Below, piece after piece: positions 32,750-41,596 of a stretch of DNA of 64,000 nt (positions are counted from its first letter, which is position 1; each line of letters begins with the position of its first letter). A program made the position numbers and the translations under genes. The notes below the pieces were generated by a model. The model did not search any database. It worked only from the letters and a program-made list of their open reading frames with translations, and was not told where the DNA came from. The stretch covers positions 1,302,001 through 1,366,000 of the forward strand of contig NZ_QCXS01000002.1 in assembly GCF_003260015.1 (NCBI RefSeq), given 5' to 3'. The stretch is from Nakamurella deserti. GTDB taxonomy: Bacteria; Actinomycetota; Actinomycetes; Mycobacteriales; Nakamurellaceae.

Positions 32750-33396
32750 CGGCGCAGAAATGCGACCTCAAGGGTCCGCGTGGCGGCTTATCAGGCGTGC
32801 CGCGAGACACCACGACTTGGCGGTCGACCTCCCAAGAGCTCGCTTGGTGGACGACTGCGTGTGAACACGGTCCGCGGACACCGACGTGCGCGACCTGGGG
32901 CACTATCCAGGAGAAAGGCGTCGCCGCCTGGGTGGAGAACCCCCCGCGGGCGTCACGACGGGCGCTAGGTCCGATCCTGAGTCACCACCTATTGGTCACC
33001 AGAGTCAGTCGAGCATGAAGGCGCTCATGAACACCGTGAGCCAGGATGTGCCCCACCTGTGGGTCCTCGGTAAACGAAGGAGACTAGCAGCCGTGCCCTG
33101 AGGCTTTCGTCGCGGGCAGTGGCGAACTCAATGTTGTTCCATCCATCACCGACGGGTCTGACAGACAGGGGTCGGGACCGGGCCGGATACGAAATTGACA
33201 GGCGTCTTGGGCGAGTCGCCGAATCTTCACCGCCACGATGAAGCGCTTAATACCAAGTCGCATCCCGTTGACGCTGACCTCCGATCAGACGGAACCCAGC
33301 TACCTAGAGGCGTCCGCAGCGTGCGCTGGTAGCCTACCGCTAGCATGTAGCGAAGAAGGTTAAGGAGTGCATACCACACTGAAGAGGAGTGTCGTG
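32750..33396. other. Intergenic region in the island, no gene seen
   Basis: These 647 bp contain only short open frames without a credible SD or protein-like sequence. The last 60 bp include GCTAGCATG-like -10 candidates and the SD of the next gene. Confidence 0.4.
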
Positions 33397-34128
33397 ATGG
33401 AGAAAATACCGCAAGTGTCTCCGCAAGGGAATACTGTTTATCCAGATGTCCCCCCTATTTTAGCTGCTTCTGCGCATGAATCCATCAAGTTCGCTGTCGG
33501 CCCCGCAGAGAGCAAGCGATCAGAACTATGGTGGATTCATGCAACCGACGACGGGTTTTATGTTGGTACGCCCCTATTCAACTACATGACCTTCTCCTTT
33601 CACAAGTCCGGTCGGTGGTCGCTGGCTTGGACCCATTCAGCTGCTCAGCGGTTCGGCATAAACGGCACGCGAATCATCGAGTCCTTCCGTCCGTCGCCTG
33701 AATCGGCACCCGGCCGAATGCATGCGTTGTCTATTGTGATCCCCATGACGAGTTTAGTCACACCGGGGGTTGGGCGCACAAACGTCGGTGACGAAGTTTC
33801 GTATTGGCCGCCCCTTCGGAGAGACGAAGCCGTCTCGTTTGACATATACGTACATCAACCTAACGCACCTGAAGCCACTCTTGCGGGACCCATACTGGGA
33901 CTAGTAGGAACCTGTCCAACGCTTGACGGAGGCCAGCTGGCGATCGTCGCGATGGCGCTTTGCTCGGTTGAGGCGAAAAATTGGTTGTGGCAAATGCGGA
34001 CACAGGAGATGCAGAAACCGGTCCAACCAAATCCTAAAGGCGGGCAACATTCTTTCGCTACAGCCAAAGTAGGCGGGGTATTGCATATCGTCGATCTGGG
34101 CGATCCCAACAGTCCTAATCTTTTCTAG
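33397..34128 (+). CDS. Hypothetical island protein (243 aa)
   Basis: No family is recognised. The protein is soluble with no signal or membrane segment. The N-terminal part is rich in aromatics (SELWWIHATDDGFYVGTPLF, MTFSFHKSGRWSLAW), and the middle has a hydrophobic strand ALSIVIPMTSLVTPG and SFDIYVHQP, suggesting a beta-sandwich. The ATG at 33397 has AGAGGAG 7 nt upstream; a GTG at 33367 would have its SD too close. It is convergent with the alpha/beta hydrolase, 21 bp apart. Codon use is the AT-richer island type. It could be a substrate or partner of the neighbouring protease, but nothing in the sequence shows it. Confidence 0.72.
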   Translation: MEKIPQVSPQGNTVYPDVPPILAASAHESIKFAVGPAESKRSELWWIHATDDGFYVGTPLFNYMTFSFHKSGRWSLAWTHSAAQRFGINGTRIIESFRPSPESAPGRMHALSIVIPMTSLVTPGVGRTNVGDEVSYWPPLRRDEAVSFDIYVHQPNAPEATLAGPILGLVGTCPTLDGGQLAIVAMALCSVEAKNWLWQMRTQEMQKPVQPNPKGGQHSFATAKVGGVLHIVDLGDPNSPNLF

Positions 34129-34149
34129 CCATTTAGACAGCACAACCAC

Positions 34150-35106
34150 TCAAAGTACAGATGACACGAGCTCACCGACGGACTTATGTGCCAAGTATCT
34201 AAAAGCGTCGTGTGAGCGTCTACCGTTGTTGACTACAAGCGATTCAATGGAGCGGCCGAAGCCGTGGACATCTGGAAACAATTGGGATATGTCCGACTTA
34301 GTCGCTACAAGATCATTTTTATCACTCACGTTCACCCAACGAGGCACGAATTCCGGGAACGCGGGTGGTCGCTTTGAGAGCCTGTCGTAGATTACTGATC
34401 TTAACCCGAGCGGGCTCCCGAGTGTGATTAGCAGAGAAGGTACGGGCATTGAGTCTTCCTGCCGGCAGAGGTAATCGTAAGCAACAACTGATCCAAGGGA
34501 ATGCGCGATAAGGACCTTCGTATCGGAATCGCAAACTGCAACCAGTCGTCCACTCACCTGCTCACGAATTTCTTCGTCTGTCATGTAGCGAACCACCTCA
34601 ACGAGATCTCGGAAGAACAAGCGTTGTGTGAGCCAAAGGCCGCTTGTCGCCAGCCAACGAACTCTGCTCAACGAAGAAACCGCCGTCCGCGCAGCCCTTT
34701 TGCCGATTCCTTGTTGCTCGCGCCCCGCTCCTGTCAAAGCTGATAACTCGCGTTGCGCCTGGGCATTTGCCGAATGGGCAGGATCTTCGGCCAGCTCGTA
34801 CAACCACAGCATCGATAACTCTTCGGCAAGATCACGTTGTTCGGAAGTCAAACCGATAAAAGGGTCTGCAGCTCCCTGCGTATTGGGAGTAGTAAATACA
34901 TCAGCATAATAGGCCAAGTCTACCGATATCAAATTACTGTCTCGCGCGAGCCGTGCAGACGGATTAGGCGTATGGATGCGGCACGCTAAGTCAGCGCGCC
35001 CTGCCTCCAAGAGACAACTCTTTAAGGCCTCACCGAACTCTTGTTGTAGAAGTACCGGTTCCCGGTTCGTCTGCCCGATGCCGTGGACGACAGCTATTCG
35101 TGTCAT
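34150..35106 (-). CDS. Serine alpha/beta hydrolase, lipase-like (318 aa)
   Basis: The oxyanion segment is at the start, IAVVHGIGQTN. The nucleophile elbow is VLIAHSLGSVVAYDYL (Ser203, in AHSLG), followed by LITLGSPLGLR, a likely acid Asp265 in NVSDKNDLVA and His299 in RRSHDAFRYL. This layout matches PGAP1/lipase-like hydrolases that are frequent next to STAND NTPases. Helical segments (about 85-175) may form a lid. No signal peptide is present, so it acts in the cytosol or at the inner membrane face. GAGGA lies 6 nt before the ATG at 35106. It is divergent from the caspase-STAND-TPR gene with only 87 bp between starts. Confidence 0.85.
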   Translation of the reverse strand: MTRIAVVHGIGQTNREPVLLQQEFGEALKSCLLEAGRADLACRIHTPNPSARLARDSNLISVDLAYYADVFTTPNTQGAADPFIGLTSEQRDLAEELSMLWLYELAEDPAHSANAQAQRELSALTGAGREQQGIGKRAARTAVSSLSRVRWLATSGLWLTQRLFFRDLVEVVRYMTDEEIREQVSGRLVAVCDSDTKVLIAHSLGSVVAYDYLCRQEDSMPVPSLLITLGSPLGLRSVIYDRLSKRPPAFPEFVPRWVNVSDKNDLVATKSDISQLFPDVHGFGRSIESLVVNNGRRSHDAFRYLAHKSVGELVSSVL

Positions 35107-35193
35107 TCAGATTCCTCGTTGATTATTACGACGCGCGAGTGCAGTTATACTAGGTTCCCGTAATGGTAGCAGCAGAAAAATCTTGGAGAGCAG
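35107..35193. promoter_or_regulatory. Divergent promoter region, hydrolase / caspase-STAND-TPR
   Basis: These 87 bp must drive both genes. On the + strand TATACT (35146-35151) is a near-consensus -10; a -35 at standard spacing is not clear. GGAGAG lies 4-5 nt before the ATG at 35194, and GAGGA precedes the hydrolase start on the other strand. The close packing suggests joint control. Confidence 0.55.
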
Positions 35194-38169
35194 ATGAGTG
35201 AACGGCATGCCATTGTTGTTGGCTCACAGTGCATCAGCCTGCCGTCGCAACCACTCACCTTCCTCCCAGGTAGAGCATCAGACCTGTTCGACGTACTTGT
35301 GGACCCTGACTTAGGTGCATGCGATCCTGCAGCGTCTACGCTGCTGATTGATCCGACGACATCGGAAATGGTAGCTGCAGTTCAAAGATCTGTAGCCAGT
35401 GCCAGCGAGTCAGACGCGGCCCTACTTGTCGCACTCATCGGGCACGGTCACGTGCCGGAATTCGGTCCAGCAGATCAGCTGTTCTTCCTCACCAAGGATG
35501 CTTCGGTTCCCCCGACCAGCCACGCTGGCTACCACATTGCGCAGAACCTAATCGACAGTTTACGACTTGACGGATCCGCAGGAGTAACAGGTGTACTACT
35601 CATCATCGACACTTGCTACGGCGGTGTCGGTGCTGCGGAGGTAATGAATGGGTTGCAGACCATCGCGGCGTCAGCAGATATCTCGTTGGAGATTGCAGGA
35701 GCCACGTTTGATCAAGTTGCCATTGATGGGTGCTTCTCAAACTCACTGGTTGAACTGTTGCGTAGCGGGCACCAAGCCCCGATTGAGCACTTCAGCGTCC
35801 GCGATACGAGCAATTGGGCGGCTCAGATATGCACGGCTCAAGAGGAACCGGTACATTTGGCTTTCGCCCGGGGACGTCTTCTGCCCATGGGCGACCCCGG
35901 GCTCTGGATTGCAAAAAATAAGAAATACAACCAGCAACCGGGCGGCCTATTGGGCGGCATGCAAGAATTAGCCATTTCCTCGACTTTCTACGCGCCGACA
36001 ACTGCCTTGGAGGATGTTGTGGAAGCTGCCGACAGCGGCGGCTGCGTATTGATAGTCGGTACGTCCGGTAGCGGGAAGACCACGCTGTTCTCTGCCCTCG
36101 CGGCACCGGAAAAGGCCCCCGGGATCATCCCCCAAAGCTTTCTGAATGCGGCCGCTTTCTGCTCGAAGTCGTCCACGGTGGAGACGTTGTGCGACGTTCT
36201 AGTCGCTCAACTTTCGAATAGTCATAGTTTCTTGCTATCAAGCGCAAGCTATCAGGACGCTCGCTCGGAAACCGAATACGCCCTTGAGTCGACCTTCCTG
36301 GCACGTGTTCTGGGTCCCTTACTTGATAGTGTAGAGCAGGACCCCGCAACGCCGCCGGTTCGGATCGCCATAGACGCGGTCAACTTGCTTGCACCTTCCG
36401 ATCTGACCGAAGTTTTGTCGACGGTGATCGATAATCAAGCACGACTTAACGACAGCTCGTTAACTGTGATCCTGTCAACGACCGCTGAGGCAGATCTGGT
36501 GACAAACTTCCCCGCGCTTCGTGTTGTGTACTCTAGAGATCCCACTTCGGACGAGATAGCCGTATATCTTCGTTCTCGGGGACTGCCCTCGAAGCTGGTC
36601 GCTGCGGTGACAGAGGCTATGGGCCAGTGCTCGTGGATGCAGTTAAGCCTATTGGCTGATGAACTCCTGCGTCGAGAAGCTGCGGCTCTAAGAGCCGTAC
36701 GGTCGCTCGACGAGATGTATGAACTCATGCTTGCAGATCTCACATCGAATGATGCACTCGCCAAAGCCGCGGTGGAAGTAATGGCAGTCGGAACGAAAAG
36801 CGCGTCAGTCCCCTCGGACATCGCTCGTCGGGCCGTCGAAGTCGTACTTGAGCAATCCGTTACGCTGGCAGCCTGGCGCTCCGTATTAGCAAAATGCGGT
36901 TCTCTCATAGTGCGCCGGTCCGCAGGAACTGAAGGGGAGCAGATCGGGCTTCTCCACGACTCATTATCGGCATTTCTAATAGCGTCAATGGACGAAGCCA
37001 CCGTGCATTCTGCTTTCCTAGCGACAGCGAGTATAGGGGCCGAGCCTGGACTAGCGCGGGACTATTGGGAAGTTAGTCTTATTGAGCACCTCTGGGGCGC
37101 GGGTGCCTATCACGAAGCTCTGGCAGCTGTTCGCGAGTCTCTAACTCAGCGTCCAGGTGATAATCTGCCCAAACTTCGTAGGTGGATTACTCGCGCCGGG
37201 AGCGTTCTAGGCGAGTTCGATACCGAAATGATTGAGCTTCAAACTGCCGTTGCTAATCAATACGGTATGGCTGGCGCTGTGGACATGGCTGTGACGGAAC
37301 TGAGCGAGTTGCTTGAACGCTTGTCAGCGGAGTATGGCGCACACGACGAGATGACCTTCAGCACTCGCTATAGCATATCTCATTGGCTAATCGAGCTTGG
37401 TCATTTCGAAGAGGCTATGCACTGGCTGAAAGCATTGCTCAGGGACCAAACAGTTTTCTATGACCCCAAATCTGGAGAGGTATTAGTAACCAAGTTTGCG
37501 ATTGCGACTGCACGACTGGGGGTAGGTGATTCGGGTGCTCGCGATGATCTAGTCGAGCTGATCGCGGAATTCCCGGAGGGGAGCGAGGACAACCTCAATG
37601 GCCTTCGATGGTTGTCCGCTGCGAAGAACAACGAAGCATATGCCCGAGCACAATCCGGAGATCTGAAAGGTGCGTTGTCAACGTTCCGCGAGTTATTAGG
37701 TGATCAGCTAGAGCTAGGTTTATCCGCTTCGGACCGAGATGTGATGCTGACGCGAAACAACATTGCGCAGATGTATCAAGATCTTGGTCAGCTAGACCTT
37801 TCGCTGGCGGAGAACAGATTACTGGTCGCGGACAGGACCGATGCGCTTGGTGAACGCGATCCAGACACGCTAGTCTCGCTCAACAACCTAGCCGCGTCCT
37901 ACTTCTTATTGGGCCATTTTGGCACAGCGCGGCAACAATTTTGGACCTTGTATCAGACTAAACTCGAGGTCTTCGGACCGCGTCGTCAGTCTACGCACTA
38001 CACCTTGGAAAATTTGATTTCCTGCATCAACAAGGATCGAACGACTGCGGTGACAGAACTGCGGGCTCTCCGATCGGCGATAAGTGAGCTGCCTCTTAGC
38101 GCATCTTGTTGTTTGGAGTTTGTCGATGCCGCGCAATCTAAGGGGTTGGACTCAGGGATACTTCAATAG
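35194..38169 (+). CDS. Caspase-like protease / STAND NTPase / TPR protein (991 aa)
   Basis: Residues about 1-230 are a C14 caspase-like domain with catalytic His84 in LIGHGHVPEF and Cys141 in LLIIDTCYGGVG. Residues about 265-510 are a NACHT-like STAND NTPase: Walker A IVGTSGSGKTTLF (Lys295), Walker B-like VRIAIDAVNLLAP (Asp394), then a winged-helix region with GLLHDSLSAFLIAS (about 586-599). Residues about 620-960 are TPR repeats, clearest in TRNNIAQMYQDLGQLDLSLA and VSLNNLAASYFLLGHFGTAR. In this fold class TPRs sense a trigger, the NTPase oligomerises, and the protease is released; that is family knowledge. An anti-phage or cell-suicide role is inference from the island context. All key residues are present, and the frame is intact. 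Confidence 0.9.
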   Translation: MSERHAIVVGSQCISLPSQPLTFLPGRASDLFDVLVDPDLGACDPAASTLLIDPTTSEMVAAVQRSVASASESDAALLVALIGHGHVPEFGPADQLFFLTKDASVPPTSHAGYHIAQNLIDSLRLDGSAGVTGVLLIIDTCYGGVGAAEVMNGLQTIAASADISLEIAGATFDQVAIDGCFSNSLVELLRSGHQAPIEHFSVRDTSNWAAQICTAQEEPVHLAFARGRLLPMGDPGLWIAKNKKYNQQPGGLLGGMQELAISSTFYAPTTALEDVVEAADSGGCVLIVGTSGSGKTTLFSALAAPEKAPGIIPQSFLNAAAFCSKSSTVETLCDVLVAQLSNSHSFLLSSASYQDARSETEYALESTFLARVLGPLLDSVEQDPATPPVRIAIDAVNLLAPSDLTEVLSTVIDNQARLNDSSLTVILSTTAEADLVTNFPALRVVYSRDPTSDEIAVYLRSRGLPSKLVAAVTEAMGQCSWMQLSLLADELLRREAAALRAVRSLDEMYELMLADLTSNDALAKAAVEVMAVGTKSASVPSDIARRAVEVVLEQSVTLAAWRSVLAKCGSLIVRRSAGTEGEQIGLLHDSLSAFLIASMDEATVHSAFLATASIGAEPGLARDYWEVSLIEHLWGAGAYHEALAAVRESLTQRPGDNLPKLRRWITRAGSVLGEFDTEMIELQTAVANQYGMAGAVDMAVTELSELLERLSAEYGAHDEMTFSTRYSISHWLIELGHFEEAMHWLKALLRDQTVFYDPKSGEVLVTKFAIATARLGVGDSGARDDLVELIAEFPEGSEDNLNGLRWLSAAKNNEAYARAQSGDLKGALSTFRELLGDQLELGLSASDRDVMLTRNNIAQMYQDLGQLDLSLAENRLLVADRTDALGERDPDTLVSLNNLAASYFLLGHFGTARQQFWTLYQTKLEVFGPRRQSTHYTLENLISCINKDRTTAVTELRALRSAISELPLSASCCLEFVDAAQSKGLDSGILQ

Positions 38170-38546
38170 AACATCCGTCGAGGGAATCGTCCTGCTGCGC
38201 CAGATTCGGTCAATGCGGTATGTGCCGTGTCAGGTCCCTCGTCCAGACCGGGGTCAATCAGAACCTTTCGTGGCCTCCAAGTTCATCCTTCAGATAACCA
38301 GGTGGAGTCCTGGTCCGACTCCATGTGCGGGGACATCTGGGTCAACGGCCCCTCGGCCGATCTGTCGCAGCGAGCCAAGGCGTGGGTCACCGGCGGCGGC
38401 CGATCCCGCTAAGCGACCAGCAAGCAAACAGATTGTCTCCGCCATCACGAACGTCTACTGTCAGCAATGACCCCTGAAGGGGAGCAGTGACCTAAGCCCC
38501 TGCTCCGAACAACACCCATCGCTTCGATACCTCAGCTTGATGTCAG
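38170..38546. other. Intergenic region between convergent island genes, no gene seen
   Basis: These 377 bp separate the 3' ends of the caspase-STAND-TPR gene and the broken nuclease-like gene. A 128-aa open frame crosses the region but has no SD, is partly antisense in character and is not protein-like. Confidence 0.4.
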
Positions 38547-39822
38547 TTAATGAGTAGCTTTCAAGGTGCTTGGCAATAGACGCATAGGTTTCTCCGAGAA
38601 ACGCAATGTCTGTATCGTCGTCCTGTCCGCAGTGAAGACATCGAACCCGTCAGCATCCGCGTTAGGCCGTCGTGATGGAAGTCGAGCGAGCCGTTGGGGC
38701 TCGACGCACCTCAAGGTCCCCCAGTCCCGCAGCATCCATGGGTCTAGTACCTGCAACGCGGCTTCCGTATCTAAACCCAAGAGGCTCGCTCGGAACTGCG
38801 TCGGGACCAGGGATACGAACCTGCTCAATGGTCCGGCGAGTCTGTAAAACTTGGCAGTCTCTGTGGACGCATCGAAATGATACACCCGGACAAGTTCGAA
38901 ACTATCGGGGTGTGTTTCGCTGAAGGCGAGCTCGTTAGGACTAACGAAGAACGACGCAGATGCGGCATTCCTCGTTGTCTTCACCTCGATGTGCCGTGCG
39001 CGTCCGTCTTCACTAAATGAGCGGATGTCATAGCCTGCACCATCTCCTTCGACTACTAACACGTGGACGATCCGTTCTGCGAGTTCGGGCCGCCCAAGTT
39101 GCACAAGCCGGCGTTGCTCCGCAAGCAGAATAAGCCGTTCGCCAGCCAAGCCGAGGACCTTGTTTCGTGCGTCTTGATCCGGGTGCAGCGCCATCTTGAC
39201 TGCCTTGAATTGCGCTGTTCTAGTGGGTCCAGGAGTGCGGCCGCCTGGTGCTTCCTGTTCCACCAGGTGGTATCGGTCCAGGGTCTCGTCCTCCGCGCTC
39301 ATCAACTCGACCGAAGCCGGATTGATCGACGGTTCTTGCACTGCGGGGTTGTCTACTGGGACGAGGGGTAACCCCATGCCGCGACGGACATGAGCGGGCA
39401 CTGGCCAGTCCATGAGCTGCCATTGAAAGTGCACTGGCTGCTCCCGTTCTTGATCATGACTCAAGTACCCCAGGGTTCCATGTATGTGTACGGATCACGC
39501 GCGCGGGTCCGCAAGAATAGAAAGATTGACTCCGCGAGGTCGTTGTGACTTATCAAATCCTTCACCGTTGCATGTTGCAAGCGTTGTTGCGGCTGAGACT
39601 GCCAGGACAACACACCGTCCGCAGTAATGGACTCGTCGAAGGCGTGTTTACCTTCGATGCGACCGAAGGTCACGAAGAAGACGAATGACGTGGGCCGCTC
39701 CGGTAGGCGAACTATCCCCGAGATGCCCAGCTGCCTGCCTGTGGAGTGAAGTGAGTGTCCGGAGAGAAAATGGCGTGGACATCTTCTCGGGTGTAGCTGT
39801 GCCAGAGCTCTAGTGTCTTCAT
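38547..39822 (-). pseudogene. DUF3427-DUF3883 nuclease-like protein, broken by two 1-nt deletions
   Basis: Joining three frame segments from the ATG at 39822 restores one 425-aa protein. Segment 1 is MKTLELWHSYTREDVHAIFS ending GSW near 39727. Segment 2 has FVFFVTFGRIEGKHAFDE, VLSWQSQPQQ and SIFLFLRTRARDPYTYM. Segment 3 starts LGYLSHDQEREQPVHFQWQL near 39477. Segments 1-3 N-terminal match DUF3427, found in restriction-type proteins. The C-terminal DUF3883 has GDGAGYDIRSFSEDGRARHI then EVKTT, a PD-(D/E)xK-like pattern. Both frame changes are explained by loss of one G, in TGGGC (39726-39728) and ATGGA (39478-39479). It may be a true pseudogene or two sequence errors. Confidence 0.8.
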
Positions 39823-40685
39823 CCTGCCTGCATGCTCCTTGGTGACCCGCCAGGAGGCGGTTCACGTTGAGTTGGGCGGCTCACGACGGCCGCCGGGCGG
39901 GTCTACCTACCTCCGGCGGTCACCACCTGCCTGGCGTGGCGAGGAGAAGCCGCCGCGGTGGTCGCGGACTCAGCCGCGGAGGCACGATGCCCCGCGCAGG
40001 CCACCTGAGGTACCGCGGACGATTCTGTGCCGTCTGTAAATCGGAGTCGCTACCCCGATGCCCGCGTTGCCGTTACGTAGGAGGCTCCTGGAGGAGCGAA
40101 GGGAAGCCGGGGGTAAGTAGACCCGCCCCCGGCGACTCCCGACCACTCTGGCGTACTAGGAGAAGTCCCCATGAGGGTGGTGGTGGGCGTGGACTTCGAC
40201 TTGGGCAGGGATGTTCCGAAACGAACAAAGGACCTACAGTCAGGGCCGGAGGCCGCCAGTTGAAGCTGGCGACCCCGACCCGGGTGCTCAACCTCGGACG
40301 ATTACAACCCGACGTTGTCGAACGGGTCCGAAGGCATGTGCGTGTTCAGAAAATGCTGGGCTCAGGCCGAGAGCGCGTTATTCAAGCTCCGCCTCGACTG
40401 CCCGGAGCCTGGGCGACGCGGCACCGCAGCTCATGGCCGTCGCGCTCCACGACGAAGACTGGAGCGAGGGGATGAAAGACTTCGCGCAGGCTGCACGCGC
40501 CAGCGCCAGCACGGTGACGCCGCCCGCTGAACGTTCACTGAACGAATTAGAAGGGAAAATCCGCGTACTGAAGCGCGGCTCTGCGTAGGGACAGGGTCTG
40601 CGACGCGTGGTCTCATCAGCTATTACTCGTCACGGCCACTCACGAATGACCCCCACGCTGCCCCATCTGACCCCCGCCTGAAACG
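39823..40685. other. Right end of the island, unassigned relic DNA
   Basis: These 860 bp hold no supported gene. GC content rises again. One frame contains FCAVCKSESLPRCPRCRYVG, with a C-x2-C/C-x2-C pattern that could be a zinc finger or chance. Another has LATPTRVLNLGRLQPDVVERV, and near 40431 MAVALHDEDWSEGMKDFAQA leads to a stop at 40588. They look like fragments of former genes, but no family could be named. Confidence 0.4.
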
Positions 40686-40723
40686 AATCCGTACAGTGTC
40701 AGTTCGAATCTGACCAGGGGCAC
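40686..40723 (+). repeat. attR: attR: second copy of the 38-bp repeat
   Basis: The copy is identical to 29701-29738 and comprises the tRNA 3' half from the anticodon loop on. The 5' half is missing, so it is not a tRNA gene. It marks the right end of the island, 26 bp from the stop of the SRPBCC gene. Confidence 0.93.
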
Positions 40724-40749
40724 CCACTCCGCGCCGTCCTTCCCGGCGG

Positions 40750-41190
40750 TCATTCCCTGTCGCGCCCGACGGTCGCGATGTCCGCGGCGATGGCCGAGAT
40801 GACGCCCCGCCAGTGCTCACGGCGGTGCTCGCGGGCCCGGGCGTCGGGCAGTCGCTCCTCGTGGAAGCCCAACCGTGCCCGGCCGCGGGAGGCCGCCCGG
40901 ACGGACACCTGCACGACCGTCATGCCCGCGCCTCCGGCGGGCTCCCACCGCAACCGGATCTTCTCGCCGTCCCGCACGGAGCGGATCTCGAAGCGGCCCC
41001 CGGTCGCGGTGCGCCCGGTGGCGCCGGCGTCGTGGGGCAGTGGGCCGCCGGTCTCCCCCAGCCAGTGGGCCAGGCCGGAGCCGGTCAGCCACCCCCACAG
41101 CGCGTCGGGGGCGATGTCCAGGACAGCACTGACGCCGACCTCCCAGCCGGCGTCGCGGGTGTGCCCGACCGCGCGCGGCTCAACTGACAC
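40750..41190 (-). CDS. SRPBCC/AHSA1-like domain protein (146 aa)
   Basis: This is a START-like helix-grip protein: VGVSAVLDIAPDALWGWLTG, then GGRFEIRSVRDGEKIRLRWE and ARLGFHEERLPDARAREHRREHW, which is the C-terminal helix common to AHSA1/SRPBCC. Such proteins bind small hydrophobic ligands or act on stress proteins. The GTG start at 41190 overlaps the VOC stop by 11 nt, so the two are translationally coupled. The stop is only 26 bp from attR; thus the ancestral tRNA end lay just beyond this gene. Confidence 0.8.
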   Translation of the reverse strand: MSVEPRAVGHTRDAGWEVGVSAVLDIAPDALWGWLTGSGLAHWLGETGGPLPHDAGATGRTATGGRFEIRSVRDGEKIRLRWEPAGGAGMTVVQVSVRAASRGRARLGFHEERLPDARAREHRREHWRGVISAIAADIATVGRDRE

Positions 41191-41596
41191 AGAATTCGTT
41201 GCCCTCCGGATCGCGCAGCGTCGTCGTCGCGACCCCGCGGTCGGCACTGGTCCACGCGACGGTGGCGCCGAGCGCGACGAGGCGCGCGACCTCGTGGTCG
41301 GCGCGCTCCGCGCCGACCTGCAGGTCCAGGTGCTGCCGCAGCTTCCCCGGCGGGCGACCCGGTTCCCGCTGCAGCAGCATCCGGGGTCGACGGCCCTCCG
41401 GGTCGCGGCAGGCCGCGAGGTCGGCGAACCCGGTGCCGTGGTCGGTGTGCACCACCGCCTGCTCCGGGAGCCGCCCCGTGGCGACCAGCCCTTCCACGAC
41501 CGCCGTGTGGTCCTCGATCTCGTAGCCCAGCGCCGTTGACCAGAACGCGACCAGCTCGTGGGGCTCGTCGCAGTCCAAGGTGATCTGGATCTCCAT
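41180..41596 (-). CDS. VOC/glyoxalase-like protein (138 aa)
   Basis: This is a vicinal-oxygen-chelate protein starting MEIQITLDCDEPHELVAFWS. It has ALGYEIEDH, PRMLLQREPG and LDLQVGAERADHEVARLVALG, and ends with the common VOC closing motif TTTLRDPEGNEFCVS. One betaalphabetabetabeta module pair is present; metal ligands may be partly lost. It often pairs with SRPBCC genes in actinobacteria. The ATG at 41596 lies on the edge of a palindrome shared with the CGNR gene, indicating control by that regulator. Confidence 0.82.
   Translation of the reverse strand: MEIQITLDCDEPHELVAFWSTALGYEIEDHTAVVEGLVATGRLPEQAVVHTDHGTGFADLAACRDPEGRRPRMLLQREPGRPPGKLRQHLDLQVGAERADHEVARLVALGATVAWTSADRGVATTTLRDPEGNEFCVS

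Larger units (their letters stand above)
29739..40723 (+). mobile_element. tRNA-integrated genomic island, about 11 kb, defence-type cargo
   Basis: The island is delimited by perfect 38-bp repeats. Its base composition and codon use are much less GC-rich than the flanks, most clearly from 30.4 to 39.8 kb, with many A/T third positions. It carries a decayed integrase beside the tRNA, a beta-helix membrane protein, an unknown protein, an alpha/beta hydrolase, a caspase-STAND-TPR protein, and a broken DUF3427-DUF3883 gene. No replication, transfer or phage structural genes are seen. With its integrase destroyed it should no longer move by itself. Confidence 0.9.

Noticed and set aside
35194-38169. 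Labelling the island protein a CHAT protease
   Set aside because: The motif order and the IIDTCYGG block fit C14 caspase-like proteases at least as well and the domain is N-terminal; CHAT cannot be fully excluded without structure prediction, since both are clan CD.
38084-38470. A 128-codon frame overlapping the end of the caspase-STAND-TPR gene
   Set aside because: It begins inside the upstream gene in another frame, has no SD and a Pro/Arg/Ser composition without pattern.
39960-40080. Zinc-finger-like CAVC...CPRC peptide
   Set aside because: The frame has no good start, the surrounding sequence is not protein-like, and two CxxC pairs alone are weak evidence.
40686-40723. A second tRNA gene at the right island end
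   Set aside because: Only the 3' half is present; acceptor 5' strand, D-arm and anticodon are missing.
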